Of a stretch of DNA of 64,000 nucleotides, positions 55,120-63,258 are shown one piece after another (positions within the stretch are counted from its first letter, which is position 1; each line of letters starts with the position of its first letter). The position numbers and the translations under genes were made by a program. Location: positions 372,001 through 436,000 of the forward strand of contig LNDW01000015.1 in NCBI GenBank assembly GCA_001464815.1, written 5' to 3'. The notes beneath the pieces are model-generated. The model was not told where the DNA came from, ran no database searches, and saw only the letters and a list, made by a program, of their open reading frames with translations. The DNA is from Betaproteobacteria bacterium Ga0077527. GTDB taxonomy: Bacteria > Pseudomonadota > Gammaproteobacteria > Burkholderiales > SG8-41.

Positions 55120-56094
55120 ATGAAGACAGTCATCGCCGCGGTTTTGCTCGGCGCCATCGCCACCAGCGCCGCCATGCCGGTTGCGGCCCAGAACTACCCG
55201 GTAAAACCGATACGCATCATCGTGCCCTTCCCCGCGGGCGGCACCTCCGACATCCTGACCCGGCTGATCGGCGCCAAGCTGCACGAGGCCTGGGGCCAGC
55301 AGGTGCTCGCCGACAACCGCCCCGGCGCCAACGGCAACATCGGCGCCGACGTGGTGGCGCGCGCCGCACCCGACGGCTACACCCTGGTGCTGATGGACGT
55401 CGGCAATCTCGCAATCAGCCCCAGCGTCTTTGCCAAGCTGCCCTTCGACATCATCCGCGACTTTGCACCAGTGACCGTGGTCTCGTATTCGCCGCATATC
55501 CTCGCCTCGCACCCGAGCATGCCGGCACGCACGGTGAAGGAAGTCATCGCGCTGGCCAGGGCCAGGCCGGGCAAACTCAACTACGCCACCGGCCTCGGCG
55601 GCGCGCCGCACATGGCCGGACTGATGTTTGCCTACCGCACTGGCATCAACTGGGTCTATATCCCCACCAAAGGCGGTTTTGCCAACATCCTGATCACCAC
55701 CACCGGCGAAGCCGACATCCTGTTCAACGGCATGCTCGCCACGCTGCCGCATACCAAGAGCGGGCGGCTGCGCCTGATCGCGGTATCCAGCGACAAGCGC
55801 TTCCCGACGCTGCCCGACACCCCCACCGTTTCCGAAACGCCGGGCCTGGAAGGTTTTGTCACCGGCTCCTGGCAGGGTGTGCTGGCGCCGGCGAAAACGC
55901 CGCCGGAACTGGTGGCGCGGCTGCAAACCGAGATCTCGCGCATCATCCACCAGCCCGACATCAAGGAAAAACTGTCGGGTCAGGGCGCCGATCCGATCGG
56001 CAACAGCCCGGCGGAAATGGGTCGCTGGCTCAGCGCGGAAAAAGAGCGCTGGGCGAAAGTGATCAAGGCCACCGGGTTCAAGCTGGAACAATAA
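55120..56094 (+). CDS. Bug-type (TctC family) solute-binding protein 1
   Basis: A 324-residue periplasmic binding protein of the Bug/TctC family, abundant in Burkholderiales. The signal peptide (VLLGAIATSAAMPVAAQ) is followed by the standard YPVKPIRIIVPFPAGGTSDILTR block (key VPFPAGG), DNRPGANGNIG and GLEGFVTGSWQG. ATG 55120 follows GAGGGG. The membrane components TctA/TctB are absent nearby, so it may serve a distant transporter or act as a sensor. The ligand, usually a small carboxylate, is not predictable. Confidence 0.93.
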   Translation: MKTVIAAVLLGAIATSAAMPVAAQNYPVKPIRIIVPFPAGGTSDILTRLIGAKLHEAWGQQVLADNRPGANGNIGADVVARAAPDGYTLVLMDVGNLAISPSVFAKLPFDIIRDFAPVTVVSYSPHILASHPSMPARTVKEVIALARARPGKLNYATGLGGAPHMAGLMFAYRTGINWVYIPTKGGFANILITTTGEADILFNGMLATLPHTKSGRLRLIAVSSDKRFPTLPDTPTVSETPGLEGFVTGSWQGVLAPAKTPPELVARLQTEISRIIHQPDIKEKLSGQGADPIGNSPAEMGRWLSAEKERWAKVIKATGFKLEQ

Positions 56095-56124
56095 GCCGAC
56101 GCAAACCCAAGGAAGGAGACTGCC

Positions 56125-57090
56125 ATGCGATTGCATCTGCCCCTTGTCCTCATGCTCTTCTTGCTGCCGGCCTGTTTTACCCCGGCCGTGGCACAGAACT
56201 ATCCGGTGCGACCGATCCGCGTCGTGGTGCCGTACACACCCGGTGGCATCACCGACGTCACCACACGCATCGTCGCCCTCGAGCTGTCGAAGGCGGTACA
56301 GCAGAACGTGCTGGTGGACAACCGCCCCGGCGCCAACAGCATCCTCGGCGTGGAGATCGTATCCAAGGCCTCGCCCGACGCCTACACCCTCGCTTCGGTG
56401 ATCGCAGCACACGCCGCCAACCAGACGCTGTATCCGAAGCTGCCCTATGACTCGGTCAAGAGCTTCGCCCCGGTCTCGCTGCTCGCCACCGCGCCGCTGA
56501 TCGTCTGCACCAACCTCAGCCTGCCGGCGAAGGATGCGCGTGAACTGGTGGCGCTGGCCAGGGCCAAACCCGGCAGCCTGTCCTTCGGCTCCAGCGGCAT
56601 CGGCGCCGCCGCCCACCTCACCACCGAACTGCTGATGCTCAACACCGGCATCCGCATGATCCATGTGCCGTACAAGGGCACCGCGCCGGCGCTGCAGGCG
56701 CTGATCTCCGGTGAAATCCAGTTGCTGATGGATACCCCTTCATCGATGCTGCCGCATGTGCGTTCGGGCAAGGTCAAGGCGTTGGGCATGGCCTCCGACA
56801 AACGCATCGCCGCAGCGCCGGAAATCCCGACGCTGATCGAGACCGGCGTCAATGTCACCGGCGGCACCTGGGTCGGCTGGCTGGCGCCGGCCGGCTCGCC
56901 ACGCGCCGCGATCGACCGGTTGGGCCGGGAAATCGGCGTCATCCTGCAACGCCAGGACGTACGCGACCGCTTCACCCAGATGGGCATCGACCCCGTGGGC
57001 AGCAACCCGGCGGAGTTCGAGCGTTTCCTCAGGGATGAAGTGGAGAAGTGGGCGAAGGTGATCCGCGCGGCCAACGTCAAGGTCGAATAA
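56125..57090 (+). CDS. Bug-type (TctC family) solute-binding protein 2
   Basis: A 321-residue paralogue in tandem, 30 bp after the first, with GGAGAC before the ATG. Signal peptide (LLPACFTPAVAQ), IRVVVPYTPGGITDVTTR, DNRPGANSILG and GGTWVGWLAPAG are seen. The two receptors differ in the ligand-loop residues (PFPAGGTSD versus PYTPGGITD), so they probably bind different ligands. Confidence 0.93.
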   Translation: MRLHLPLVLMLFLLPACFTPAVAQNYPVRPIRVVVPYTPGGITDVTTRIVALELSKAVQQNVLVDNRPGANSILGVEIVSKASPDAYTLASVIAAHAANQTLYPKLPYDSVKSFAPVSLLATAPLIVCTNLSLPAKDARELVALARAKPGSLSFGSSGIGAAAHLTTELLMLNTGIRMIHVPYKGTAPALQALISGEIQLLMDTPSSMLPHVRSGKVKALGMASDKRIAAAPEIPTLIETGVNVTGGTWVGWLAPAGSPRAAIDRLGREIGVILQRQDVRDRFTQMGIDPVGSNPAEFERFLRDEVEKWAKVIRAANVKVE

Positions 57091-57290
57091 GCCGCGGCAT
57101 CGATGGTGCCAACGGCCGGTTGGCGCACAGCGGGCAACCCCCTGCTCGATTTAAATAATCAATAAAAACAATTGGTTATATTTTAACCGCTGGTTCCCGG
57201 CAGATCGCTTGATGGTGCCCGGCTTGACCCCATCATGATCTTCCAAAGACAATCAGAAGACTGACCATCCTTGTAAATATGGGCACCCAT
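57091..57290. other. Intergenic region with hairpin and AT-rich repeat before vapB
   Basis: The 200-bp gap holds a GC-rich hairpin without a T-tract (57106-57128, GTGCCAAC paired with GTTGGCGCAC), a repeat copy (57151-57180), a GGTTA..TAACC inverted repeat (57173-57187) and the vapB operator. I see no gene. Confidence 0.6.
57151..57180 (+). repeat. AT-rich dispersed repeat, copy 8 (upstream of vapB)
   Basis: Reads TTAAATAATCAATAAAAACA then ATTGGTTATA, with the 20-bp core identical to copies 5 and 7. Confidence 0.75.
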
Positions 57291-57292
57291 AT
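57277..57292. promoter_or_regulatory. Perfect inverted repeat overlapping the vapB start codon
   Basis: ATATGGG-CA-CCCATAT spans the vapB ATG (57291). Type II modules are usually autoregulated through such palindromes, so this is a candidate VapBC operator. Confidence 0.6.
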
Positions 57293-57539
57293 GAAGACCA
57301 CCATCGAGATTGCTGACGCTTTGCTGAAAGATGCCCGCCGCATCGCTGCGCGCGAAGGCACCACGGTCAGGGCGCTGGTTGAACAAGGACTGCGCCAGCG
57401 CATCAGCCAGAGCCGGCGTGGAGAACTCCCCTTCAAGCTGCGCAAGGCGAGCGTGGGCGGCAACGGTCTGACGCCTGAAGCCAGCGCCGCGGGCTGGGAG
57501 CGTCTGCGCAGCCTGTCCTACGAAAACCGCGGCGGATGA
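57291..57539 (+). CDS. vapB: VapB-type antitoxin
   Basis: An 82-residue antitoxin-like protein. The N-terminal part (MKTTIEIADALLKDARRIAAREGTT) has the ribbon-helix-helix pattern and the C-terminal WERLRSLSYENRGG resembles toxin-binding tails of VapB (DUF2191). It overlaps vapC by 4 bp. ATG 57291 is preferred to ATG 57279 because it gives the usual MKTT start; the ribosome binding site is weak. Confidence 0.87.
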   Translation: MKTTIEIADALLKDARRIAAREGTTVRALVEQGLRQRISQSRRGELPFKLRKASVGGNGLTPEASAAGWERLRSLSYENRGG

Positions 57540-57979
57540 TCGCGGTTGATACCAACATCCTCGTCTACGCCCACCGCGAGGATTCGGAGTGGCATGAACG
57601 CGCCAGAACGTGCGTGGCCGAACTGGCGGAGGGCAAGGCCGCATGGGCACTGCCCTGGCCCTGCCTGCATGAATTTCTGGCCATCGTCACCCACCCGCGC
57701 ATTTACTCGCCACCTTCGCCGCTGACCGCCGCGCTCGCGCAGATCGACGCCTGGACGGAATCACCATCGTTGCAACTGCTGGCCGAATCAGAATTGCACT
57801 GGCCGCAACTGCGTGAAACGCTGCTGGCCGGGAAAATCGCGGGACCTCAGGTGCATGACGCGCGCATCGCGGCGCTGTGCCGCCAGCACGGCGTCAAAAT
57901 CCTGTGGAGCGCGGATCGTGACTTCGGGCGCTTTTCAGGTTTGAACACGACAAACCCGCTGACAGGTTACCCGCGCTGA
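57536..57979 (+). CDS. vapC: VapC-type PIN-domain toxin
   Basis: A 147-residue PIN-domain ribonuclease. The N-terminal AVDTNILVYAHRED has the first catalytic Asp. HEFLAIVTHPRIY carries the conserved Glu, VHDARIAALCRQHG the third acidic residue, and WSADRDFGRF the fourth. All four are present, so the toxin should be active. VapC toxins cut specific RNAs such as tRNA; the target here is unknown. It ends in a 1-bp overlap with the next gene. Confidence 0.92.
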   Translation: MIAVDTNILVYAHREDSEWHERARTCVAELAEGKAAWALPWPCLHEFLAIVTHPRIYSPPSPLTAALAQIDAWTESPSLQLLAESELHWPQLRETLLAGKIAGPQVHDARIAALCRQHGVKILWSADRDFGRFSGLNTTNPLTGYPR

Positions 57980-58689
57980 TGAAACCGAAAAAACAAATCA
58001 TTGCAATCGGTGGCGCCGCGTTGCCGATGGACCTCGACAACCTGCTGCTGATGGATTACTTCCTGAAGCAGACCGGCAAACGCAAGCCGAAAATCTGCTT
58101 CATCGGCACCGCACACGGCGATGCCGATGCCGGGCGGCTGCGCTTTTATGCCGGCGCCAGCCAGTTCTCCTGCAAACCCGCCCACCTGCCGCTGTTTGCG
58201 CGAACGCCGCGCGACCTCGAATCCTTCGTGCTCGAACAGGACGCGATTTTTGTCGGCGGCGGCAACACCCGCAGCATGCTCGCGGTATGGCGTGACTGGG
58301 GCCTGGATGTTCATCTGCGCAATGCCTGGGAGCGCGGCATCGTGCTCGGCGGCTGGAGCGCGGGCTCGATCTGCTGGTTCGATGAAGGCATCACCGATTC
58401 CGTCGCCGGGCCGCTGACCGTGCTGCCCTGCCTCGGTTTTATCAAAGGCAGCAACTGCCCGCACTACGACAGCGAGGTGCTGCGCCGGCCGACCTACCGG
58501 CGGCAGGTGGCGGGCGGGCGCATCGCAGGCGGTTATGCCGCTGACGACGGCGTGGCCCTGCATTTCATCGACGGCCGGCTCGCCCGCGCGGTGGCCAACC
58601 GGCGCGGCGCGCGCGGCTGGCAACTGCGGCGCGACGGCCGCCGCGCGATCGAGCGCGCATTGCCAACCCGGGTGCTCGGCAAGCCCTGA
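57979..58689 (+). CDS. Peptidase E-like (S51) protease
   Basis: A 236-residue protein of the S51/DJ-1-like family that includes aspartyl dipeptidase PepE and cyanophycinase. The catalytic Ser lies in GGWSAGSICWF (near 127), with FVGGGNTRSML before it and NCPHYDSE after it. The length fits PepE-like enzymes, not the longer cyanophycinase. The ATG shares one base with the vapC stop, so it is co-transcribed with vapBC, although it is not a known toxin-antitoxin part. Confidence 0.88.
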   Translation: MKPKKQIIAIGGAALPMDLDNLLLMDYFLKQTGKRKPKICFIGTAHGDADAGRLRFYAGASQFSCKPAHLPLFARTPRDLESFVLEQDAIFVGGGNTRSMLAVWRDWGLDVHLRNAWERGIVLGGWSAGSICWFDEGITDSVAGPLTVLPCLGFIKGSNCPHYDSEVLRRPTYRRQVAGGRIAGGYAADDGVALHFIDGRLARAVANRRGARGWQLRRDGRRAIERALPTRVLGKP

Positions 58690-58752
58690 TAACACCCTGT
58701 CGCGGGGTAAAATTGCGGCGCAGGCCCCAACAGCAACCCGAAAAAAAGCCGC

Positions 58753-60519
58753 ATGTCGAAGAACCCCAAGTCCGGCGCCGAAACCGCAGCATCGAGCTCC
58801 AATTTCATCCGCAGCCACATCGAGGCCGACCTTGCCGCCGGCAAGTACGTCACGCGCAACTGGAGCGGCAAACCGGGCCCGGCGAGCAGCCATGCCGGCG
58901 CGGCCGCTGATCCCGCGAAAGTCCGCACCCGCTTTCCGCCGGAGCCGAATGGTTACCTGCATCTGGGCCACGCCAAGTCGATCTGCCTGAACTTCGGCCT
59001 CGCGCAGCATTACGGCGGTGCCTGCCACCTGCGTTTCGACGACACCAATCCGGAAAAGGAAGAACAGGAATACGTTGATTCGATTCGCGACGCGGTGCAA
59101 TGGCTCGGCTTCGACTGGGGCGCCAACGGCTATTTCGCCAGTGACTACTTCGGTTTCATGTACGAGGCCGCGGAATACCTGATCACTTCCGGCAACGCCT
59201 ATGTTGACGAACAGAGCGCCGAGCAGATGCGCGCGAGCCGAGGCACACTCACAGAGCCCGGCAAGCCCGGCCCCTGGCGCGAACGTCCTGCCGCCGAATC
59301 TCTGGGGCGCTTTCGCGAAATGCGCGAGGGCAAACACGCCGACGGCACGATGGTGCTGCGCGCGAAGATCGACATGGCCTCGCCCAACATCAACCTGCGC
59401 GACCCGGCGATCTACCGCATCCGCAAAGCGACACACCATCGCACCGGCGATGCCTGGTGCATTTATCCGATGTACACCTTCGCCCATCCGATCGAGGATG
59501 CGCTGGAGAACATCACCCACTCGCTCTGCACCCTGGAATTCGCCGACCAGCGCCCGTTCTACGACTGGCTGCTCGGCAAACTCGCCGATGGCGGCCTGCT
59601 CGCGCGCCCGCTGCCGCAGCAAATCGAGTTCGCGCGACTCAACCTCGGCCATGTCGTGCTGTCCAAGCGCAAGCTGATCCAGCTGGTCGATGAAAAACAT
59701 GTCTCGGGCTGGGATGACCCGCGACTGCCCACGCTGGCCGGCGCGCGCCGCCGCGGCTACACCGCCGAAGGTTTCCGCCTGTTCGCCGAACGCATCGGCG
59801 TGTCCAAGGCTGATTCCTGGATCGACTACTCGGTGCTCGAGGACTGCATGCGCGAGCACCTCAACGAAATCGCCGAGCGCCGCATCGCCGTGCTCGATCC
59901 GCTGAAGCTGATCATCGACAACTATCCCGAAGGGCGGCAGGAAGACTGCTTCGCGCCCAACCATCCGCAGAAGCCCGAACTCGGCAAACGCGCGGTGCCG
60001 CTGACCCGCGAACTGTGGATCGAACGCGAGGACTTCACCGAAACGCCGCAGAAAGGTTATTTCCGCCTGTTCCCCGGCAACAAGGTGCGGCTGCGTTACG
60101 GCTATGTCGTCGAATGCACCGGCTGCGACAAGGATGCCGCCGGAAACATAACCGCGGTGCACTGCCAGTACCTGCCGGAAACCCGGTCCGGCACACCCGG
60201 CGCGGAGTCGGTCAAGGTCAAGGGCAATATCCACTGGCTCAGTGCCGCGCAGGCCCGTGCCGCCGAAGTCCGCCTCTACGACCGCCTGTTCAAGGCAGCG
60301 CATCCGGGCTCCGGCGGGCGCGACTTTCTGCTCGACCTGAATCCCGATTCGGCGCGCAACATCACCGCGCAGCTCGAACCTGCGCTGGCCACGGCAAAAG
60401 CCGGCGAGCGCTTCCAGTTCGAGCGCCATGGCTACTTTGTCGCCGACAGCCGCGACTCATCCCCCGGCATGCCCGTATTCAACCGCGCGGTGACGCTGCG
60501 CGACTCCTGGGTGAAATAA
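58753..60519 (+). CDS. glnS: Glutaminyl-tRNA synthetase
   Basis: GlnRS charges tRNA(Gln). The class I motifs are RFPPEPNGYLHLGHAKS (HLGH at 70-73) and VVLSKRKL (KMSKS equivalent), with DDTNPEKEEQEYVDSI. Length is 588 aa. Between NFIRSHIEADLAAGK and the RFPPEPNGYLH motif lies an extra Gly/Ala/Ser-rich segment (about 35-57, RNWSGKPGPASSHAG) not found in the E. coli enzyme. The anticodon-binding barrels follow with a normal C-terminus. Confidence 0.97.
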   Translation: MSKNPKSGAETAASSSNFIRSHIEADLAAGKYVTRNWSGKPGPASSHAGAAADPAKVRTRFPPEPNGYLHLGHAKSICLNFGLAQHYGGACHLRFDDTNPEKEEQEYVDSIRDAVQWLGFDWGANGYFASDYFGFMYEAAEYLITSGNAYVDEQSAEQMRASRGTLTEPGKPGPWRERPAAESLGRFREMREGKHADGTMVLRAKIDMASPNINLRDPAIYRIRKATHHRTGDAWCIYPMYTFAHPIEDALENITHSLCTLEFADQRPFYDWLLGKLADGGLLARPLPQQIEFARLNLGHVVLSKRKLIQLVDEKHVSGWDDPRLPTLAGARRRGYTAEGFRLFAERIGVSKADSWIDYSVLEDCMREHLNEIAERRIAVLDPLKLIIDNYPEGRQEDCFAPNHPQKPELGKRAVPLTRELWIEREDFTETPQKGYFRLFPGNKVRLRYGYVVECTGCDKDAAGNITAVHCQYLPETRSGTPGAESVKVKGNIHWLSAAQARAAEVRLYDRLFKAAHPGSGGRDFLLDLNPDSARNITAQLEPALATAKAGERFQFERHGYFVADSRDSSPGMPVFNRAVTLRDSWVK

Positions 60520-60542
60520 GAGCGATTGACACAACAACCCTG

Positions 60543-62423
60543 ATGAACACCGCGCGCTCATATCAGACCACCCCGCGCCTGATCCTCACCGCCCTGATCC
60601 TCGGGCTGTGGCTGATCGCCGAGGGGGCAATGGCGCAGACCTCGCTCAAAATCAACGCCAGCGAAGGCCGTTACCGAGCGACACCGTCACTGACGGTGCT
60701 CGAAGACCCGAGCCACAAGCTCGGCATCGAGGAGGTGGTGCACCCGGTGAATGCCGCGCGCTTCCAGGCGGCGATGCCCGACAGCCGCACAGACTCGCTG
60801 AACTACAGTTTTTCCGGTTCGGCCTGGTGGCTCGCCCTGCCGATCACGCTGGATGCCGCTGCGCCAGGCCGCTGGCTGCTCGAGATAGGTTACTCCTCGC
60901 TCGATCGCGTCGAGGTCTACACCCAGCGTGCCGGCGGCGGCTTCGAACGCCAGATTTCCGGCGACCTGCTGCCCTTTTCCGAGCGCGCCTACCCGCACCG
61001 CAATCTGGTGTTTCCGCTGGCGCTGCTGCCGGGCGAGACACAGACCGTCTACATCCGCGTCACTTCCCAGGGCACGGTGACGCTGCCGGTCACCTTGTGG
61101 CAGCCCGAGGCGCTGGCGCGTTTTGACCGCAACAGTTACGCGCTGCTCGCGTTGTACTACGGCATGCTGTTCGCGTTGGGCCTTTACAACCTGCTGCTGT
61201 ACATGAGCACCCGCGACCGGACCTTTCTCGCCTATGTCGCATTCACCATGGCGATGGCGATCGGCCAGTTGTCGCTGAACGGCTTCGGCAACCAGTTTGT
61301 GTGGCCGGAATTTCCGGCTTGGGGAGACATCGCATTGCCGGTGGGCATGGCCCTGACCGGACTCACCGGTTCGATTTTTGTGCAGTTGTTTCTCGACACC
61401 CGGCGCACCTCGCCCTACGACGGCCTGCTGCGGGCGAGCGTGGGGCTGTTTGTGATCGCGATTTTGCTGGCCTTCTACCTGTCGTACCGGCCGCTGGCGA
61501 TTTTTGTGTCGCTGCTCGGCGTGGCGTTTTCGGTGGTGGCGGTGATGACCGGCATCCACTCTGTGCGGGTCGGTCATCCGGGCGGGCGTTATTACCTGCT
61601 GGCCTGGGCCGCGCTGCTGTTCGGCGTGGCGATTCAGGGATTACGCGTGTTCGGCCTGGTGCCGACCACCGGATTCACGCTGCATGCGATGCAGATCGGT
61701 TCGGCGCTGGAACTGCTGCTGCTGTCCTTCGCGCTGGCCGACCGCATCAACGTGATGCGCGCCGCCAAGGAAAGCGCAGACAGCGCCGCGCTCAACGCCA
61801 ACAACCAGCTGGTGGAAACCCTGCGCCGCTCGGAACAGGAGCTTGAAGACCGCGTCGCCGCGCGCACCCACGATCTTGAAAACGCCAACCAGATGCTGCT
61901 CGAAAAGGAACGCGAGCTGCGCCGGCTGGCGCTGCAGGATCCACTCACCGGAGTGGCCAACCGGCTGTTCCTCAACGACCGCATCGACCGCGCGATCAAC
62001 CGCGCCCGGCGCAGCGGCGACAATGTCGCGCTGCTGATGGTCGACCTCGACAACTTCAAGCCGATCAACGACCGCCACGGCCACGCTGTCGGCGACCATC
62101 TGCTGATCACAGTCGCCCAGCGCATCCGCACCGTGATCCGCGAAATCGACACCCTGGCTCGCATCGGCGGCGACGAGTTCGTGTTGCTGCTCGAGGATGT
62201 GCGAGAACCCGACAGCATCCGCGGCACCGTCGACAAATTGATGGATGCGATACGCCAGCCGGTGGAGGTCGACTCGGGCGAGAAAATCTCCATCAGCGCC
62301 AGCATTGGCGTCGCCTTCGCACCGCTGCATGCGGTGCAGACCGCGCGCCTGCTCGACCGCGCCGATGTCGAGATGTACAAAGCCAAGGCTGGCGGCCGCA
62401 ACCGCTACAGCATTGCCGCCTGA
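60543..62423 (+). CDS. 7TMR-DISM membrane diguanylate cyclase
   Basis: A 626-residue sensor enzyme: signal peptide (1-33), extracellular 7TMR-DISMED2 beta domain (about 40-190), seven membrane segments (about 200-400), a coiled coil (about 410-465, [20 protein letters not shown]) and a GGDEF domain. The active site GGDEF at 542-546 is intact, as is the I-site RxxD five residues upstream (REID), so it should make cyclic di-GMP and be product-inhibited. The ATG follows glnS by 23 bp. The sensed ligand is unknown; the family often binds carbohydrates. Confidence 0.94.
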   Translation: MNTARSYQTTPRLILTALILGLWLIAEGAMAQTSLKINASEGRYRATPSLTVLEDPSHKLGIEEVVHPVNAARFQAAMPDSRTDSLNYSFSGSAWWLALPITLDAAAPGRWLLEIGYSSLDRVEVYTQRAGGGFERQISGDLLPFSERAYPHRNLVFPLALLPGETQTVYIRVTSQGTVTLPVTLWQPEALARFDRNSYALLALYYGMLFALGLYNLLLYMSTRDRTFLAYVAFTMAMAIGQLSLNGFGNQFVWPEFPAWGDIALPVGMALTGLTGSIFVQLFLDTRRTSPYDGLLRASVGLFVIAILLAFYLSYRPLAIFVSLLGVAFSVVAVMTGIHSVRVGHPGGRYYLLAWAALLFGVAIQGLRVFGLVPTTGFTLHAMQIGSALELLLLSFALADRINVMRAAKESADSAALNANNQLVETLRRSEQELEDRVAARTHDLENANQMLLEKERELRRLALQDPLTGVANRLFLNDRIDRAINRARRSGDNVALLMVDLDNFKPINDRHGHAVGDHLLITVAQRIRTVIREIDTLARIGGDEFVLLLEDVREPDSIRGTVDKLMDAIRQPVEVDSGEKISISASIGVAFAPLHAVQTARLLDRADVEMYKAKAGGRNRYSIAA

Positions 62424-62470
62424 TCATCCCAAACCCGCAACCAGGCCCATACCCAACCCAGGAGCACGCC

Positions 62471-63229
62471 ATGAGCACCCCCCCGAAAATCGCCGTCGTC
62501 ACCGGTGCCGGCAGCGGCATCGGCAAAGCCACCGCGCTGGCTTTCCTCAAGGACGGCTGGAGCGTGACCCTGGCCGGGCGCCGCGCCGATGCGCTCGAAG
62601 CCGCGCTGGCCGAAGCCGGCGCTGACGCCGCACGTGGCCTCGTGGTGTCCGCAGACGTCGGCAATCCCGAGTCAGTGGCAGCGCTGTTCGCGAAAGTGCA
62701 GCAGAAATTCGGCCGTGTTGATGTGCTGTTCAACAACGCCGGCCAGAACGCGCCGGGTGTGCCCTTCGAGGACCTGCCCTGGGACAAATGGAAATCGGTG
62801 GTCGATACCAACCTGTCCGGCACTTTCCTCTGCGCGCAGGCCGCGTTCCGGATGATGAAGAACCAGTCGCCGCAGGGCGGACGCATCATCAACAACGGCT
62901 CGATCTCGGCGCATGCGCCGCGCCCGGATTCGGCGCCATACACCGCATCCAAACATGGCGTATCGGGCCTGACACGCACCATCTCGCTTGACGGCCGCAA
63001 GCACAACATTGCCTGCTGTCAGGTCGATGTCGGCAATGCGATGACCGAACTCGCGGCACGGATGTCCAAGGGTGTGAAGCAGGCTGATGGCGAGATCAAG
63101 GTCGAGCCGATGATCAACGTCACCGATGTCGCGAAATCGGTGCTGTTCATGGCCAACCAGCCGCTCGACGTCAACATCTACCATCTGATGGTGATGGCGA
63201 CGAACATGCCTTACGCCGGGCGCGGTTAA
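62471..63229 (+). CDS. Short-chain dehydrogenase/reductase
   Basis: A 252-residue [11 protein letters not shown] (11-18), NNAGQN, catalytic Ser in [10 protein letters not shown] and YTASK are all intact, so it is a classical NAD(P)-dependent enzyme. Its substrate cannot be predicted; the VDVGNAMTE segment near 180 and [13 protein letters not shown] end are typical of uncharacterised SDRs in betaproteobacteria. A GGAG precedes the ATG. It converges on the MinD/FlhG-like gene. Confidence 0.9.
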   Translation: MSTPPKIAVVTGAGSGIGKATALAFLKDGWSVTLAGRRADALEAALAEAGADAARGLVVSADVGNPESVAALFAKVQQKFGRVDVLFNNAGQNAPGVPFEDLPWDKWKSVVDTNLSGTFLCAQAAFRMMKNQSPQGGRIINNGSISAHAPRPDSAPYTASKHGVSGLTRTISLDGRKHNIACCQVDVGNAMTELAARMSKGVKQADGEIKVEPMINVTDVAKSVLFMANQPLDVNIYHLMVMATNMPYAGRG

Positions 63230-63236
63230 AAAATGA

Positions 63237-63255
63237 CGGCAGCCCCAGGCTGCCG
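63237..63255 (-). terminator. Hairpin terminator between convergent genes
   Basis: CGGCAGCC (63237-63244) pairs perfectly with GGCTGCCG (63248-63255) with a 3-nt loop. On the minus strand it is followed by TCATTTTTT, so it terminates the ATPase gene. On the plus strand only a short T-rich run follows. Confidence 0.75.
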
Positions 63256-63258
63256 CTT

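Noticed and set aside
57106..57128. Hairpin after the second Bug gene as an intrinsic terminator
   Set aside because: The stem is good but no T-tract follows within 15 nt, so it is listed only as part of the intergenic region.
57967..60429. 820-residue open frame antisense to the S51 peptidase and glnS
   Set aside because: It spans two well-supported genes on the other strand and has shadow-like composition and no motif.
60015..60542. Extension of the diguanylate cyclase frame upstream
   Set aside because: It lies over the end of glnS in another frame and has no homology. The signal peptide starts at ATG 60543.
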